DNA of 64,000 nucleotides from assembly GCA_022925895.1 (NCBI GenBank), contig JAKSYS010000026.1:141687-205686 (forward strand), given 5' to 3'. A program made the position numbers and the translations under genes. This stretch comes from Fragilaria crotonensis. Lineage: Eukaryota; Bacillariophyta; Fragilariophyceae; Fragilariales; Fragilariaceae. Shown piece after piece: positions 21,843 through 31,802 of the stretch. Under the pieces are notes generated by a model. That model made no database searches. It worked only from the letters and a program-made list of their open reading frames with translations, and had not been told where the DNA came from. The number at the start of each line of letters is the position of its first letter. Position 1 is the first letter of the stretch.

Positions 21843-22960
21843 CGGGTCTCACTCTTTTGTTGTCTAATTCAATTTGTAGTGTCAAGAGTAGTTGAGGACA
21901 TCAGGATTAGCAAAAGCTGGAACCAAGAATGCAAAGTGAGGTGCTTGAGCAGCCATGATGGTGATCTTGGAGACCAAGAAATGATGAAGAACTTGACTTG
22001 GAAGAAGAGCTTGATGAGTGATTGCAGCACTTGGCTTGCAACTGAGTGCTTATCAAGGATATGCAAAATTTGAGTTTGATTGATCAAAACTCAGCTTGAT
22101 TGATCAAGACTTGAAGAACTTGGCTTATACTTGGTGGCTGCAGAGAAAGCGTAAAGTTTTATTCAAGGCAATGGAGCAACAAATATGGGCTCTGAAATAA
22201 CGAATCAGTTAAAATACTTGGTAGGTTTGTTATATTTTGCAATAGACTACTAATTCTGCAATGAATAAAACAAGCAGGAAAGGAATTTGGAATGACCAAA
22301 TGAGAGCTCTGAAGATCACTTTCCTTGTTCTTTCTGTTCTCTGGTTGTTCCTCGATTGTTCTTTGTTGTTCTTCAGAATCCCTTGAGTAGAATGATTGTT
22401 GAACGATACTGAATCACAGATGTGTACTATATATTGAAAGATAAAGCATGAAACATGTAGATTTGGTGATGCACCAGTTTGTGTTCTCTTTTGAGGTTGG
22501 CTGGCAATTGCGCTTCTCGTTGATATATCTGCGGAACATTCAACAATGATGCAAACACTCACAAGAATGCAAACGCGACACTCACAAGAATGCAAACGTG
22601 ACACTCACAAGAATGCGATCGCAAAGCATGACTGAATCGTGCAAAAGAGAACAAACTTGAATGCAAGTTGGAAAATTTTTGCTGTATACTCACCCCCTAG
22701 CTAGTAAGGTTGCATGTGCCTGTTGCCGTATAGGTGACGTGGGTCATGGCTGGTGAGGTAGCGAGTGGTGTCCTGGCGGGTGTCATGGTTGGATGCCTCG
22801 GTATACGTGGGGACAACGTGGTCAGAGATGTCATGGGCAAGAATCCCAGGTGGGTTTCCATATACCTGCACAGGTGGTCAGCTAAGTAGTAGGTGCGGCG
22901 GAGGTGGTCACTCATGGTCTAAGGGCTTATCAACTTTTTTCTGGATAAGGTGGGCAGGTG
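21843..22960. other. Non-coding stretch with a short 23-bp tandem repeat
   Basis: No gene recognised. At 22555-22619 a unit acactcacaagaatgcaaac plus 3 bases occurs three times at 23-bp spacing. Scattered repeats of 'gcttgattgatcaa' type occur around 22070-22110. Confidence 0.5.
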
Positions 22961-22965
22961 GTGTC

Positions 22966-24382
22966 CATACAAAAATATTTCGATCCAAGTTTCCAAGTGG
23001 TCGAACTAATCGACTCGTGATTCAACTTCGATTTTTGGTTTAGTGGGACTCATCTTTCGTTAACTTGGACATCCAAGTTAACGAAAGAAATTTAGCCAAG
23101 TTTGCACATCCAAGTTTCATAACCTGTTCAACCTGTACTGTCATGGCCACATGTTTTGTACTTGTATCATACCTGACCTCAAACAATGTTTTCGCACGTC
23201 TTTCGTACATGCATCTTAGTATATTCTTGCATGATTTTTGGTGGCATCGGAAGGTTCAGTCACCATGGCACTCTTGTTCTTCTCACACTGATGCATGCAG
23301 TGAAGAGGGCCTGGTTCAACGATGATGAAGGAGGCCTGTCCCTCGACTAGGAAAATCTGAAATGTGCTCCCTAGGAGGGTATTATTGACGCAGCGCCTCT
23401 GGTCAGTTTCTCCAAGAAAGCCGCTTTCAAGTCCAATGATGACGAAGGTCACCTCATCTTTATTCACTTACCGTTCCTTCTCCAACAGCTGTTCCAATGG
23501 TGTTTCTGGTGGTGCACTTTTGATGGCATCTCCGAAGGGAGCACATAGGAGGACTATGACAGAAAAATTGGTGGCGCTTGACAACTAGTACATTGCTTAG
23601 TTGATGACGGTCATGATGTTAAGATGTGCGGACAAATTGTCTCGTATTCTGTGGGACTACTTTGCTCTGTAGTCATTCCTGCAATGTCATTAGCAGACAA
23701 ACAGAAGACAAAACGCAGATTCCGTGGCCTCGTTGTGCGTTGTTGATACCAACACGAGGGCGAAGAAATGGATCAGCAGCAGTCGTGTACCACCAGCAAA
23801 CTGAGCGTGAGGAATATTGGTGTTGTGGTAGCAAGATCTTATAGGCAGAAATCAATTTTCCGGCACTATGATCAACCAGCAATATCTAATCAATATTAAT
23901 CGTAGTACGATAGCATTTGTAGTTCTACTTCTCTCGCCCATGCTACTCCTAGCGCAGGTACTACTAGTGTTCATCATCCGTTTCAATCTGAGAGGAGGAG
24001 GACACAGAGTCATACAATAGACTCTCCTTTTCCTTCTCTATTGCTAATGGTGATCAATCATTGTTGTGTCTTCGTTTTCGCAAGAAGTTCATCACCATTT
24101 ACTGAGTATCTGATCTTATTGCGTAGCAATCGTGCAAGTGTCGAGGGTAGCAAGTACAAGCGAGTTGCTGCATACTGCATAGTATTACTGGTTCATACTT
24201 GTACAGTACCTGTACTCACCAACGACTTTCAAGGTGGCAACTTGGGAGTTTCAAACTTCGATACTTCGATGCCCATTTTTTTGTATGGACACCACTCTGA
24301 CGTGACAAAAATCGAACCTAAAATTAATTGGTTATGCGCCCTTGGAAACTTTGAAACTTCGATCGAAATATTTTTGTATGGA
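22966..24382. mobile_element. Candidate terminal-inverted-repeat element, non-coding
   Basis: The left end begins gtgtccatacaaaaatattt at 22966. Its reverse complement ends at 24382 with about 35 of 38 bases matching, and weaker similarity extends further inward. A second copy of the right end lies just inside (ending at 24293). No transposase is encoded and no target-site duplication is visible, so the call rests on the inverted ends only. Interior DNA has no gene. Confidence 0.45.
23053..23088. repeat. Perfect 17-bp inverted repeat with 2-nt loop
   Basis: CTTTCGTTAACTTGGA, two bases, then its exact reverse complement; one further outer base pair also matches. It could extrude as a cruciform or fold as an RNA hairpin. 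It lies just inside the left end of the candidate TIR element. Confidence 0.85.
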
Positions 24383-25119
24383 CACAGCCTAATTGTTGTG
24401 AACGCACTCACGGGTGACTGCCAGATCGTCTCATGATCGGCTCACGTTACACTGCCATTCACCGCACACACCGAATATCCTGTAATTTGATGTCGTCCCA
24501 GCGGATGTTAACGACGAGGAATGTGATATTGATTATTAGCCAGATTGCACGGCTGGCACGATGTTGTGTACGAGTTGTTAGAAGGCGAATGCTGCTGTTG
24601 CGGCATCTTAGTGTAGGCAGAAAATAGTGAGGGCCGTTGGCAAACTGCAAAACCAAACATCAGACTTGGTGCTTCCCTCCCTCGTGTACTGGAGGAGAGC
24701 CCGTCTGTGTCCCCATTTCGAGCGCATCAAGCCAGCTAATTATTTTTACACTGTACAATTAAATACTATTAAAGTACTATATGGTCTATGTCATACAATT
24801 GCCGTTTTTTTACCGTTTCATTTTTTTGACTATTTGACTTACGGTTGTGAGACGTTATTTAATACATGTGTTACAACTGCCTCAATGGAATCTTGCATGA
24901 TGTGATATTCAAAAAAGTTTTGTGACTTGGATCTATCATCCTCTGCTCTTGTTGTCATTTGTTTTTTGGCGCGGGTTCTCTCATCACAAACTGAGAACAA
25001 ACAAACTAAGCAACACAACGCACACAACAACACATCACGATCAACACAGCACACAACAACAATTGATCGACTGCGGGCAACCATTGTGAAGGAGGGGCAC
25101 ACGAGCTACTTCACTACTA
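24383..25119. other. Spacer before the JmjC locus
   Basis: No coding region or RNA gene recognised; AT-rich with CACA/ACAAC-rich stretches near 25000-25060. Confidence 0.45.
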
Positions 25120-25488
25120 ATGGATCCATTTGTCCTCAGTTGCATTACTGCTCTTGTTGAGGTGAATAAACAATGGGTCACTGAATTTCTTCCTATAGAA
25201 GTTCAGCTTGTTGAAGGGCAGGTTTGTGAGGACGAAGTTCAGGTTGTTGGTGAGGACAAAGTTCAGGTTGTTGGTGAGGATGAAGTTCAGGTTGGTGACA
25301 GTGAAGTTCAGGTTGGTGACAGTGAAGTTCAAGTTGGCGACGGTGATGAGTCCATCAGGACTGTTAATCTTGCTGACTTCATTGGGACCGGAATGCGTAG
25401 CAATCGGGATGACAATTGCAAGCACCTTGTCAATATCTGCCTCGTCGCTTTAATTCCAACAGTCCCTCATCCCGAAAAGAGCATGTGA
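25120..25488 (+). CDS. Hypothetical acidic repeat-bearing ORF
   Basis: 122 codons starting MDPFVLSCITALVEV. The middle consists of short imperfect repeats (E-D-E-V-Q-V-V-G, then D-S-E-V-Q-V-G) from 21-24-bp DNA repeats at about 25225-25345. It could be the first exon of the gene that follows or a chance frame kept open by the repeats. No domain recognised. Confidence 0.3.
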   Translation: MDPFVLSCITALVEVNKQWVTEFLPIEVQLVEGQVCEDEVQVVGEDKVQVVGEDEVQVGDSEVQVGDSEVQVGDGDESIRTVNLADFIGTGMRSNRDDNCKHLVNICLVALIPTVPHPEKSM

Positions 25489-25679
25489 TCCCATTTATTG
25501 CAGTGGCATGTGCCCAGGCAGGTTTCAAAGTGGCATCCAAAGGTTGGGAGAAGGCATCGAATAAACTGCATTCTTTTGTCAGCACTCTCGAGCTCATGAC
25601 GACAAGAAGGATCTTTTGAGGAACAAGATTGATGACAACGACAATGACAATGATAATAACGACAACAACAACGACAACA

Positions 25680-26364
25680 ACATCAACCAGTACAAGTCTT
25701 CCGGTCGTTCGTCAAAACGCATTCGCCCTCAGCAGCAAACAAGGAGTCAATATGTCCATTTGCATTCTCACTATATTGGGAACCAAATGATGGCCTTAAC
25801 GACAACGTTGCTGGACGCTGGTACTTTTGTGCGGATGGGACAGGTGTAAATCCCATGAAGGTCACCAAAAAGGAACCTGCTGATGTCCGATTGTCGTATC
25901 ACACTGTGCCGCAATTGGAACTTGAGTTATCTAGGCAATGCATTTCACTGAATTCAGAGCCTGCAATTGTGCAGGCTCTGATTGTGGAGCGAACTGGCAT
26001 CTCTCTTTCCTCTGACCAGCTGAGGAGGTGTGCTGGCACACGAGGAAATCAGGTCGGTCCTGGTGGCGGTACTGCAGTGGACTTAGGTCAATCACCAGCT
26101 GAAAGACTTGTGCACTACTTGCGCAATGAGGAAAGCCTTGATTACATTCTTCTTGTACACGACAATACAGCCACCCGGCTTCTCACTATAATCAGGACTG
26201 GGAGGAACAGGGGATCCAGTTCTGAGCACAATCATTATTGCTCACGTGAGACTGATGCTTCAACTCTTTCCTATGCTGAATCGGTGAGAAAAGCGCTTGG
26301 TCTTAGTGGGAATACAAAGCTGCTCCTTGGTGCAGCTTGGGCATCAAAACAGCAGCAGCAATGA
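25680..26364 (+). pseudogene. Transposase-like zinc-finger region (FAR1/MULE-type), N-terminal part of the JmjC locus
   Basis: The meaningful frame reads QVFRSFVKTHSPS, then ESICPFAFSLYWEPNDGLND, then VAGRWYFCADGTGVNPMKV. This is a Cys-containing WRKY/FLYWCH-like finger as found at the start of MULE and FAR1-type transposases. It continues to ERLVHYLRNEESLDYILLVH and LLTIIRTGR, wording also typical of those proteins just before the DDE domain, which is missing. An Asn/Asp-rich tract (25620-25690) lies just upstream in another frame. The reading ends in a Gln run and stop at 26364. It may be spliced or shifted into the HA repeats that begin only a few bases later. The family call is from motif memory and uncertain. 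Confidence 0.35.
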
Positions 26365-29112
26365 TGAAATATAAGGAGACACATGGGCACTTGACGTTTG
26401 CAAAAAGTGATATTTCCAACCAACAATTGAGTTGATGGGTCAGGAAACAACGAGAATACAAAAAGAAGGGACGGCTGAGGCAATGCAGAATTGACAAATT
26501 AGATTCTGTTAATTTCGATTGGGATGCACGGGAGAGGACATGGAATGAGTCATTCCAGGACTATGAGGAGTTTGTTAGGTCCAACGGCATTTCTGGTGTT
26601 CCAAAGTACAGGAGTCATCTCAGCTACTGGATGAGCAATCAAAGAAAAGCGTATAGGAACGGCTTATTGAAGGCTTCCCGTGTCAAGCTCCTGGACAACA
26701 TTGGCTTCTGTTGGGTGTTAAAAGGTGAGGCGGAACCAGCTCCATCTGTCGGTACTGGTGTTGCTCCTGCTTTTGGTGCTCCTGTTGTCGGTGCTCCTGC
26801 TGTTGGTGCGGGGGTCGTCGGTGCAGGGGTCCCTGTTGACTACTATGTGGAAGATATTGCTTGGAGGCAATATGCAGTGCACACTTCTGATGTTTCCAAC
26901 CTTCTCCCTCTTCCACCCCCTGCACCTCTGCCGCCATTGATATCAGACAATGACGATACATCATGCACATGGCATCTGGACAAAGAGAATTCAATTCTGA
27001 GGGTAACCCTCAAGCATGGTATGAACTTGTCTAAGAAAGCAAAAGAGTTCCTTTATGTCATGATGGAACGTGATGACATTGCTGTCATCACCTCCGGCCT
27101 TTATCATGGCATGGGACATGAATGTTGGAATCAGGATAGGATGGCACACGAGTTGGGTGCAGACCGGTACCACAGTTTCCGCCGCTTTGCTTGCGTTGTC
27201 AATCCCGCAACAGGGTGTAAAGAGTACCAGGAGATTAAGAAAGATGTGACCATGACCATTGGGGATTACTTTGCATACCTCAAACGACGAGGAAGGGATG
27301 GTACTTCAAATGAAACGTCACACAGCAACACTGAAGTTGAAGAGAAACTTTATTTCATCAACAACTCGGGAGGTGGAAAGGAAGAGTTGGACATGACAGA
27401 AACCATTTATATGCTTGATTTTCGTATGGAAACTCAACTTCCAGCTGCCTTTAATCACTTCATGAAGAACTTCTTGTTCCCCGAGATCTTACCTGGAGGG
27501 GAAATGTGTGCAACACACACAGTGCCAAGACCTGCTAGACCTGACATGGGGCCTAATCTTTACGTAACTCCCCCAAGGGCCTTCACGAACTTTCACCAAG
27601 ATGGTAAGCATAAAATGTTATGATGCAGGCGCACTACGTATGCCCACACTGACAGTTCACGTTTTAGGTTTTGGGACAGTCGATTCAGGGCATCTTTGCC
27701 TATCTGGTTATAATGAAGTTATACTGCTTCGTAGATTGCCTAAGGGGCACGACACAAATGCAATGCTCAATACTCTTGGTGATGATGTTTTCAAAACTCC
27801 TCATTACAATGAGGAACAGGTAAGGATTCCACAAATAATTCCTTGGAGAATTCAGCACTGTCCGACTTTGAAGTCCACTTTAGTCTCACGTTGTTGTGTG
27901 CATCATCACAGGAAGGAATGAAGTTATGCAAGTGGCCAGGCAACGATGAAATCATGCAAATGAAATCACTAAAGTAAGTATTTATGACTTCTCATTCCTC
28001 ATTTCAGCGTGTCAACTAACACTTTTGTCTATCATAGCTATTGCCCAGTTGTTCTGGTATTGGGACCTGGTGAACATTTACACATCGGGAAGGGTAGGTT
28101 CCACGCATTTCGAAAGCTTGGGTTGGAGGCACTGGCAAAAGATGATTGCCATTCATATCTGAGGAAGGAAATTTTAAGGAAAAAGAAAGTCAGAAGCAAA
28201 AGGGGGATGTTGGAGTTCAAGAACATGGTGAACTTCTCCATAGCCTGGGACTGGTGCTTCATGGGGCACACAGCAGAGGGCATCAACAGAGAAATGACGT
28301 CGACACTGGAATCTGCGTTTCGCAACAGAAACTTTGCACCACCAAAACAGTCTCTTGGCATCCCCAAACTGTGTTTGCTCAAACAAAGTGCTCAAAGTGA
28401 ATCTCATTTATCAGCTGGGAAGCCTGAGGATCCAGAATTCCATCGGAATTTACTACGAGGTCTATTGCCATCATTGGAATTCGTCATCAGGCATGAAATG
28501 TGCGTGGTTGCTGAGGTTTTCCCACAAAAATTGCCGAATACATCTGAGAATCTGTCTGTGTTTCCTGTTGATCCATATGATAACACAGGATACTCTTGCA
28601 GTCTTTGCTATCATGAGTTATCAAACACATATATGCACTGTTGGGGATGTGAGCAGCTGCTACAAAAGGATTTCAACGTGTGCAGCCAGTGTTATGGCTT
28701 GGAAATGCATCGTCGGTTCCATGTCATGAACATCAATGTTGATGCACAGAACAGTGCTTTCAATCACACTGGAGCTTTTGGTGCATCAACTGCCCATAAG
28801 GGTTCTTGTGATGAAGGAAACCTGTGCCCGAAGTGCGCAGGTGGGCAGGAATGCTGTTGCACATGTCACTCAAACTTTTCGATCGAGCAACGCTTCTTCA
28901 GCAATGACGGGTTGTCTAAGCTGCTGTCAGCAACAAGGAAGATAGTTGGGATGCAGAGGATTCCTTTCTTTGACGAGGTTTCTCCCCGCTTAGAGGCAGT
29001 TGCAAACTTTCGTGAAGGTGCTTCGCAACAGATGACAAAGAGTACTAGAAAGGTAAGAAAGAAGAGAGTTGGAAGTACTCACGCTAGTGTCGTCCGAAAG
29101 AAAAGAAAATGA
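26365..29112 (+). CDS. HA-repeat, JmjC-like dioxygenase, ZZ/Cys-rich finger protein
   Basis: The proposed structure is exons 26365-27603, 27668-27819, 27912-27973 and 28038-29112. The three GT-AG introns (64, 92 and 64 nt) each restore frame. Two helicase-associated repeats come first (KYKETHGHLTFAKSD; then YWMSNQRKAYRNGLL). A Pro-rich linker follows, then a JmjC-like core with Fe ligands in NFHQDG split by intron 1 (His-x-Asp) and a distal His in GEHLHIGKGRFHAFRKL. C-terminal Cys pairs form a ZZ-like finger (YSCSLCYHEL; HCWGCEQLL; CSQCYGLEMHRRFH), followed by a second cluster (LCPKCAGGQECCCTCH) and a basic tail (KSTRKVRKKRVG). JmjC enzymes use 2-oxoglutarate and Fe(II), often on histones. 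An in-frame TGA at 26433 interrupts the first HA repeat, so either the start lies downstream (Met 26631) or the copy is damaged. Confidence 0.7.
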
Positions 29113-29202
29113 ATAAAAAGTTAGTAGAAGTACTTAAACATCAATTACAAACTCATGTTGTAGTTCCTCATGGTCACATATTTGTAGTGACTCATGTTTT
29201 GA

Positions 29203-29463
29203 TCCCGCGCTGTACAAGATCCCACGCTGTACAATTGTACGAGATCCCACGCTGTACGAGATCCCACACAGTACGAGATCCCACGCGGTTGCTAGTACGA
29301 GATCCCACGCCAAACGATCCCACGCAGTACGAGAAACGGTGTTGTATGAGATCCAACGCGGTATGAGATCCCACGCGATAGTACGAGATCCCATAGGCAC
29401 ATACAGTACGAGAAACGGCACGGTAGTACGAGATCCCACGCGGTACGCGGTACGAGATCCCAG
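29203..29463. repeat. GTACGAGATCCCAC short repeats, downstream flank of the dioxygenase gene
   Basis: About a dozen imperfect units of gtacgagatcccac plus 2-6 variable bases (for example at 29236, 29254, 29272, 29296). The same unit, with slight change, builds the array at 31310-31800, so both sides of the TET/JBP-like gene carry this repeat. Confidence 0.8.
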
Positions 29464-29541
29464 GACGACTGCAACCAAAGTGACAACAACTGCGACGACG
29501 ATGATAGCAAACGCAAGCTACCAAGAACACAATTAAACAAA

Positions 29542-30337
29542 TTACATAGGTAAACGATTGTCATTCTGTCCAACAACTGCAGTTTTCAAATACAAAGACA
29601 AGCAGAAGACATCATCGTTTTCATACCTTGCCGTTCGTGACGACAAGCAGTGATGATAAAGCGGATTGAAGATCAGCATGTCACCAGGCCTCAGCGCCAC
29701 AGCAATTCCTTGTTCGGCAAACGTAAAGTAGTTGCAAATGGCGGCTTCCATCATGTAACAATCATTGTCTTGCACTCCCTGTTCCGAAGCAACAGTTGTC
29801 AAGGAATAGAAAAAGTCTTCATCCACATGAGAATTCAAATAGTAATTCTTCCCACATGCAAGGCTACCCCAGAGGGGATTCAATGTCACTCCACTTATTT
29901 GCTGCCACCCCCCAAGCAATTGAGCAAAAAGAAGTCCTCGGACTTCAGTTGATGGTAGATACCCTTTGGCAACTTCCTGACATCTACTCATTACTTTTCT
30001 AATCACCTCTCTATCAGTCTCACCCAACTTCTCAGGCCAAAACTCGGATACGCCTGTCGACCCTCTCCTTGGTTTCAAGCCGACAGTTGCGTACTTCCCA
30101 TTGTCTTCCGCAACTGTGATTCTTGATTTCCCTCTCACTTCGGAAACCCTTTTCCCTTTGTCTAGAGCATACAGTGCCATCAATGTCCTCTTCACATAAG
30201 TATTGTCCTTGATTGCGTCATGACGTGGAATAAAAAAAAACGGTATCTCCGGTCAATGACAACATTCGAGCACCAGAAATTGTATCAATCACACGCAAAT
30301 CCTCAACTGCAGATAACATAATCCCATTCGGAATTGG
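29542..30337 (-). CDS. TET/JBP-like 2-oxoglutarate Fe(II) dioxygenase
   Basis: The main open frame encodes 217 residues (30195 to 29542). Core motifs are NYYLNSHVDEDFFYSL (His123-x-Asp125, iron ligands), AVALRPGDMLIFNPLYHHCL (distal His181/182) and FCLSLYLKTAVVGQNDN. This arrangement resembles the TET/JBP-type oxygenases found in algae and linked to transposons in fungi. Substrate is unknown; nucleic-acid base oxidation is a family-based guess. The frame clearly extends upstream (MLSAVEDLRVIDTISGA, then SLTGDTVFF) but is shifted at a run of nine T (30232-30240). With eight, it would read through to PRHDAIKDNTYVKRT. The N-terminus may include the repeats at 30.6-31.0 kb. It converges with the JmjC gene 430 bp away. 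Confidence 0.7.
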
Positions 30338-30589
30338 GTTTGGAAGCGTTCAATTTTTGGTTCCACTGTAAAACACTGGTCGAGTGCTCAGAAATGCCCT
30401 TCCCAATGCATGAACACTTGATGACACAACTTCCGTCAGGCACGCAATCTTTCTCGTTTTTGCTTTGTCACGTCTCATGGCATTTTTGCTTTTGGAGCAC
30501 CATTCCTAACTGTAGCCTTGTAGGCCTCATTCACTCTGCGGCTCGAGTTTGTAGTTGTTGACTTGTACAGGTGTTGGAAGCCACGTTTG

Positions 30590-31012
30590 CATTCGAAGCC
30601 ACGTTTTGATTCGATGTCATCAGTGCTCCTGTTAGTACTTATAACAATGTCATGGCTAGCAGTGGCCTTTTTTGCAACAGTACGAGGCATCATGCTGAAA
30701 CTTGCATTGATCTCGGTGCTACTGCTGCCACCAAGTACAATGTCATGGCTAGCAGTGGCCTTTTTCACACCGGTAGCAGGCCTCATGATTGTTGTCGCGT
30801 TGATCTCGGTGCTACTGCTACCATGATGGCTAGCAGTGACCTTTTCACAACGCAACTACGAATCATGTTCCCACTCCCGATGATCTCGGCGCTACTGCTA
30901 CCAGGTACAATGTGCTGGGGGCTAGCAGTGACCTTTTTCACGATGAAGCTTGCAACATGGTCCAAGTACCATTGGTCGCGGCACTACTGCTGCCACATAC
31001 AATGTCAATGAG
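30590..31012 (-). repeat. Degenerate ~90-100-bp coding-like tandem repeat, about 5 units
   Basis: On the minus strand each unit encodes a variant of K-K-A-T-A-S-H-D-I-V-x-G-G-S-S-S-T-E-I-N-A (for example VKKATASHDIV then GGSSSTEINA at about 30700-30760, AKKATASHDIV at about 30640). The frame shifts between units near 30840 and 30960. It lies upstream of the dioxygenase gene and may be its N-terminal exon. Amplification is evident; function is not. Confidence 0.65.
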
Positions 31013-31170
31013 TAAAAATGGGAGCTATTTGAATTAATGAGAGAAGCTCTTTAAGTCACTGAGTGAGGATGGAGGACCTTTCCCAGCAGTGGTCTTGTGA
31101 GTATGCAACGCGGTCTTGTGAGTATGCAACGGGTGTCGGATACTATCATCCATCGAACCGTGCAACGCTA

Positions 31171-31282
31171 AATGGCGCACTCCAACGCCAGCCCATAACG
31201 TATCAGACAATCATACATGGCGCAGTAATGATACGTTAGGAGTGCTGGTTGAGTGCAACATCGAGCGTTGGAGTGCGCCATT
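31171..31282. repeat. Nested inverted repeats (possible cruciform)
   Basis: The outer arms AATGGCGCACTCCAACGC (31171-31188) and its exact reverse complement (31265-31282) enclose inner arms TAACGTATCA (31196-31205) and TGATACGTTA (31229-31238). Two direct copies of a 21-bp segment (ggtcttgtgagtatgcaacg) precede it at 31091-31131. Confidence 0.85.
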
Positions 31283-31309
31283 GAGCGTTGGCCGTTTGGT
31301 TTTGAACGA

Positions 31310-31802
31310 GATTCCAAGCGGTACGAGATCCCATGCAGCAGTAGTACGAGATCCCATACAGTACGAGTACAAGAAACGGCACGGTAGTACAAGATCCCAT
31401 ACAGTACAAGAAATGACACGGTAGTACGAGATCCCATGCAGCAGTAGTACGAGATCCCATACAGTACGAGCACGAGAAACGGCACGGTAGTACAAGATCC
31501 CATGCAGCAGTAGTACAAGATCCCATACAGTACAAGAAATGACACGGTAGTACGAGATCCCATGCAGCAGTAGTACGAGATCCCATACAGTACGAGTACG
31601 AGAAACGGCACGGTAGTACAAGATCCCATGCAGCAGTAGTACAAGATCCCATACAGTACAAGAAATGACACGGTAGTACGAGATCCCATGCAGCAGTAGT
31701 ACGAGATCCCATACAGTACGAGTACGAGAAACGGCACGGTAGTACAAGATCCCACGCAGCAGTATGAGATCCCATGCAGCAGTAGTACGAGATCCCAGAC
31801 AG
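31310..31802. repeat. 126-bp tandem repeat array built of gtacgagatccca units
   Basis: The segment aaatgacacggtagtacgag recurs at 31411, 31537 and 31663, exactly 126 bp apart, with near-identical sequence between. Each 126-bp unit contains four shorter units of the gta-c-(g/a)-agatcccat type. Because 126 is divisible by three and the unit has no stop codon in any minus-strand frame, long frames of 234-337 codons appear here in all three frames. They are repeat artefacts. Confidence 0.9.

Noticed and set aside
26433-26435. TGA in the first HA repeat as selenocysteine or readthrough
   Set aside because: No evidence for recoding; a C to T change of an Arg codon (CGA) or a downstream start is simpler.
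29203-31802. Centromere or telomere satellite
   Set aside because: Arrays are short, mixed and interspersed with genes.
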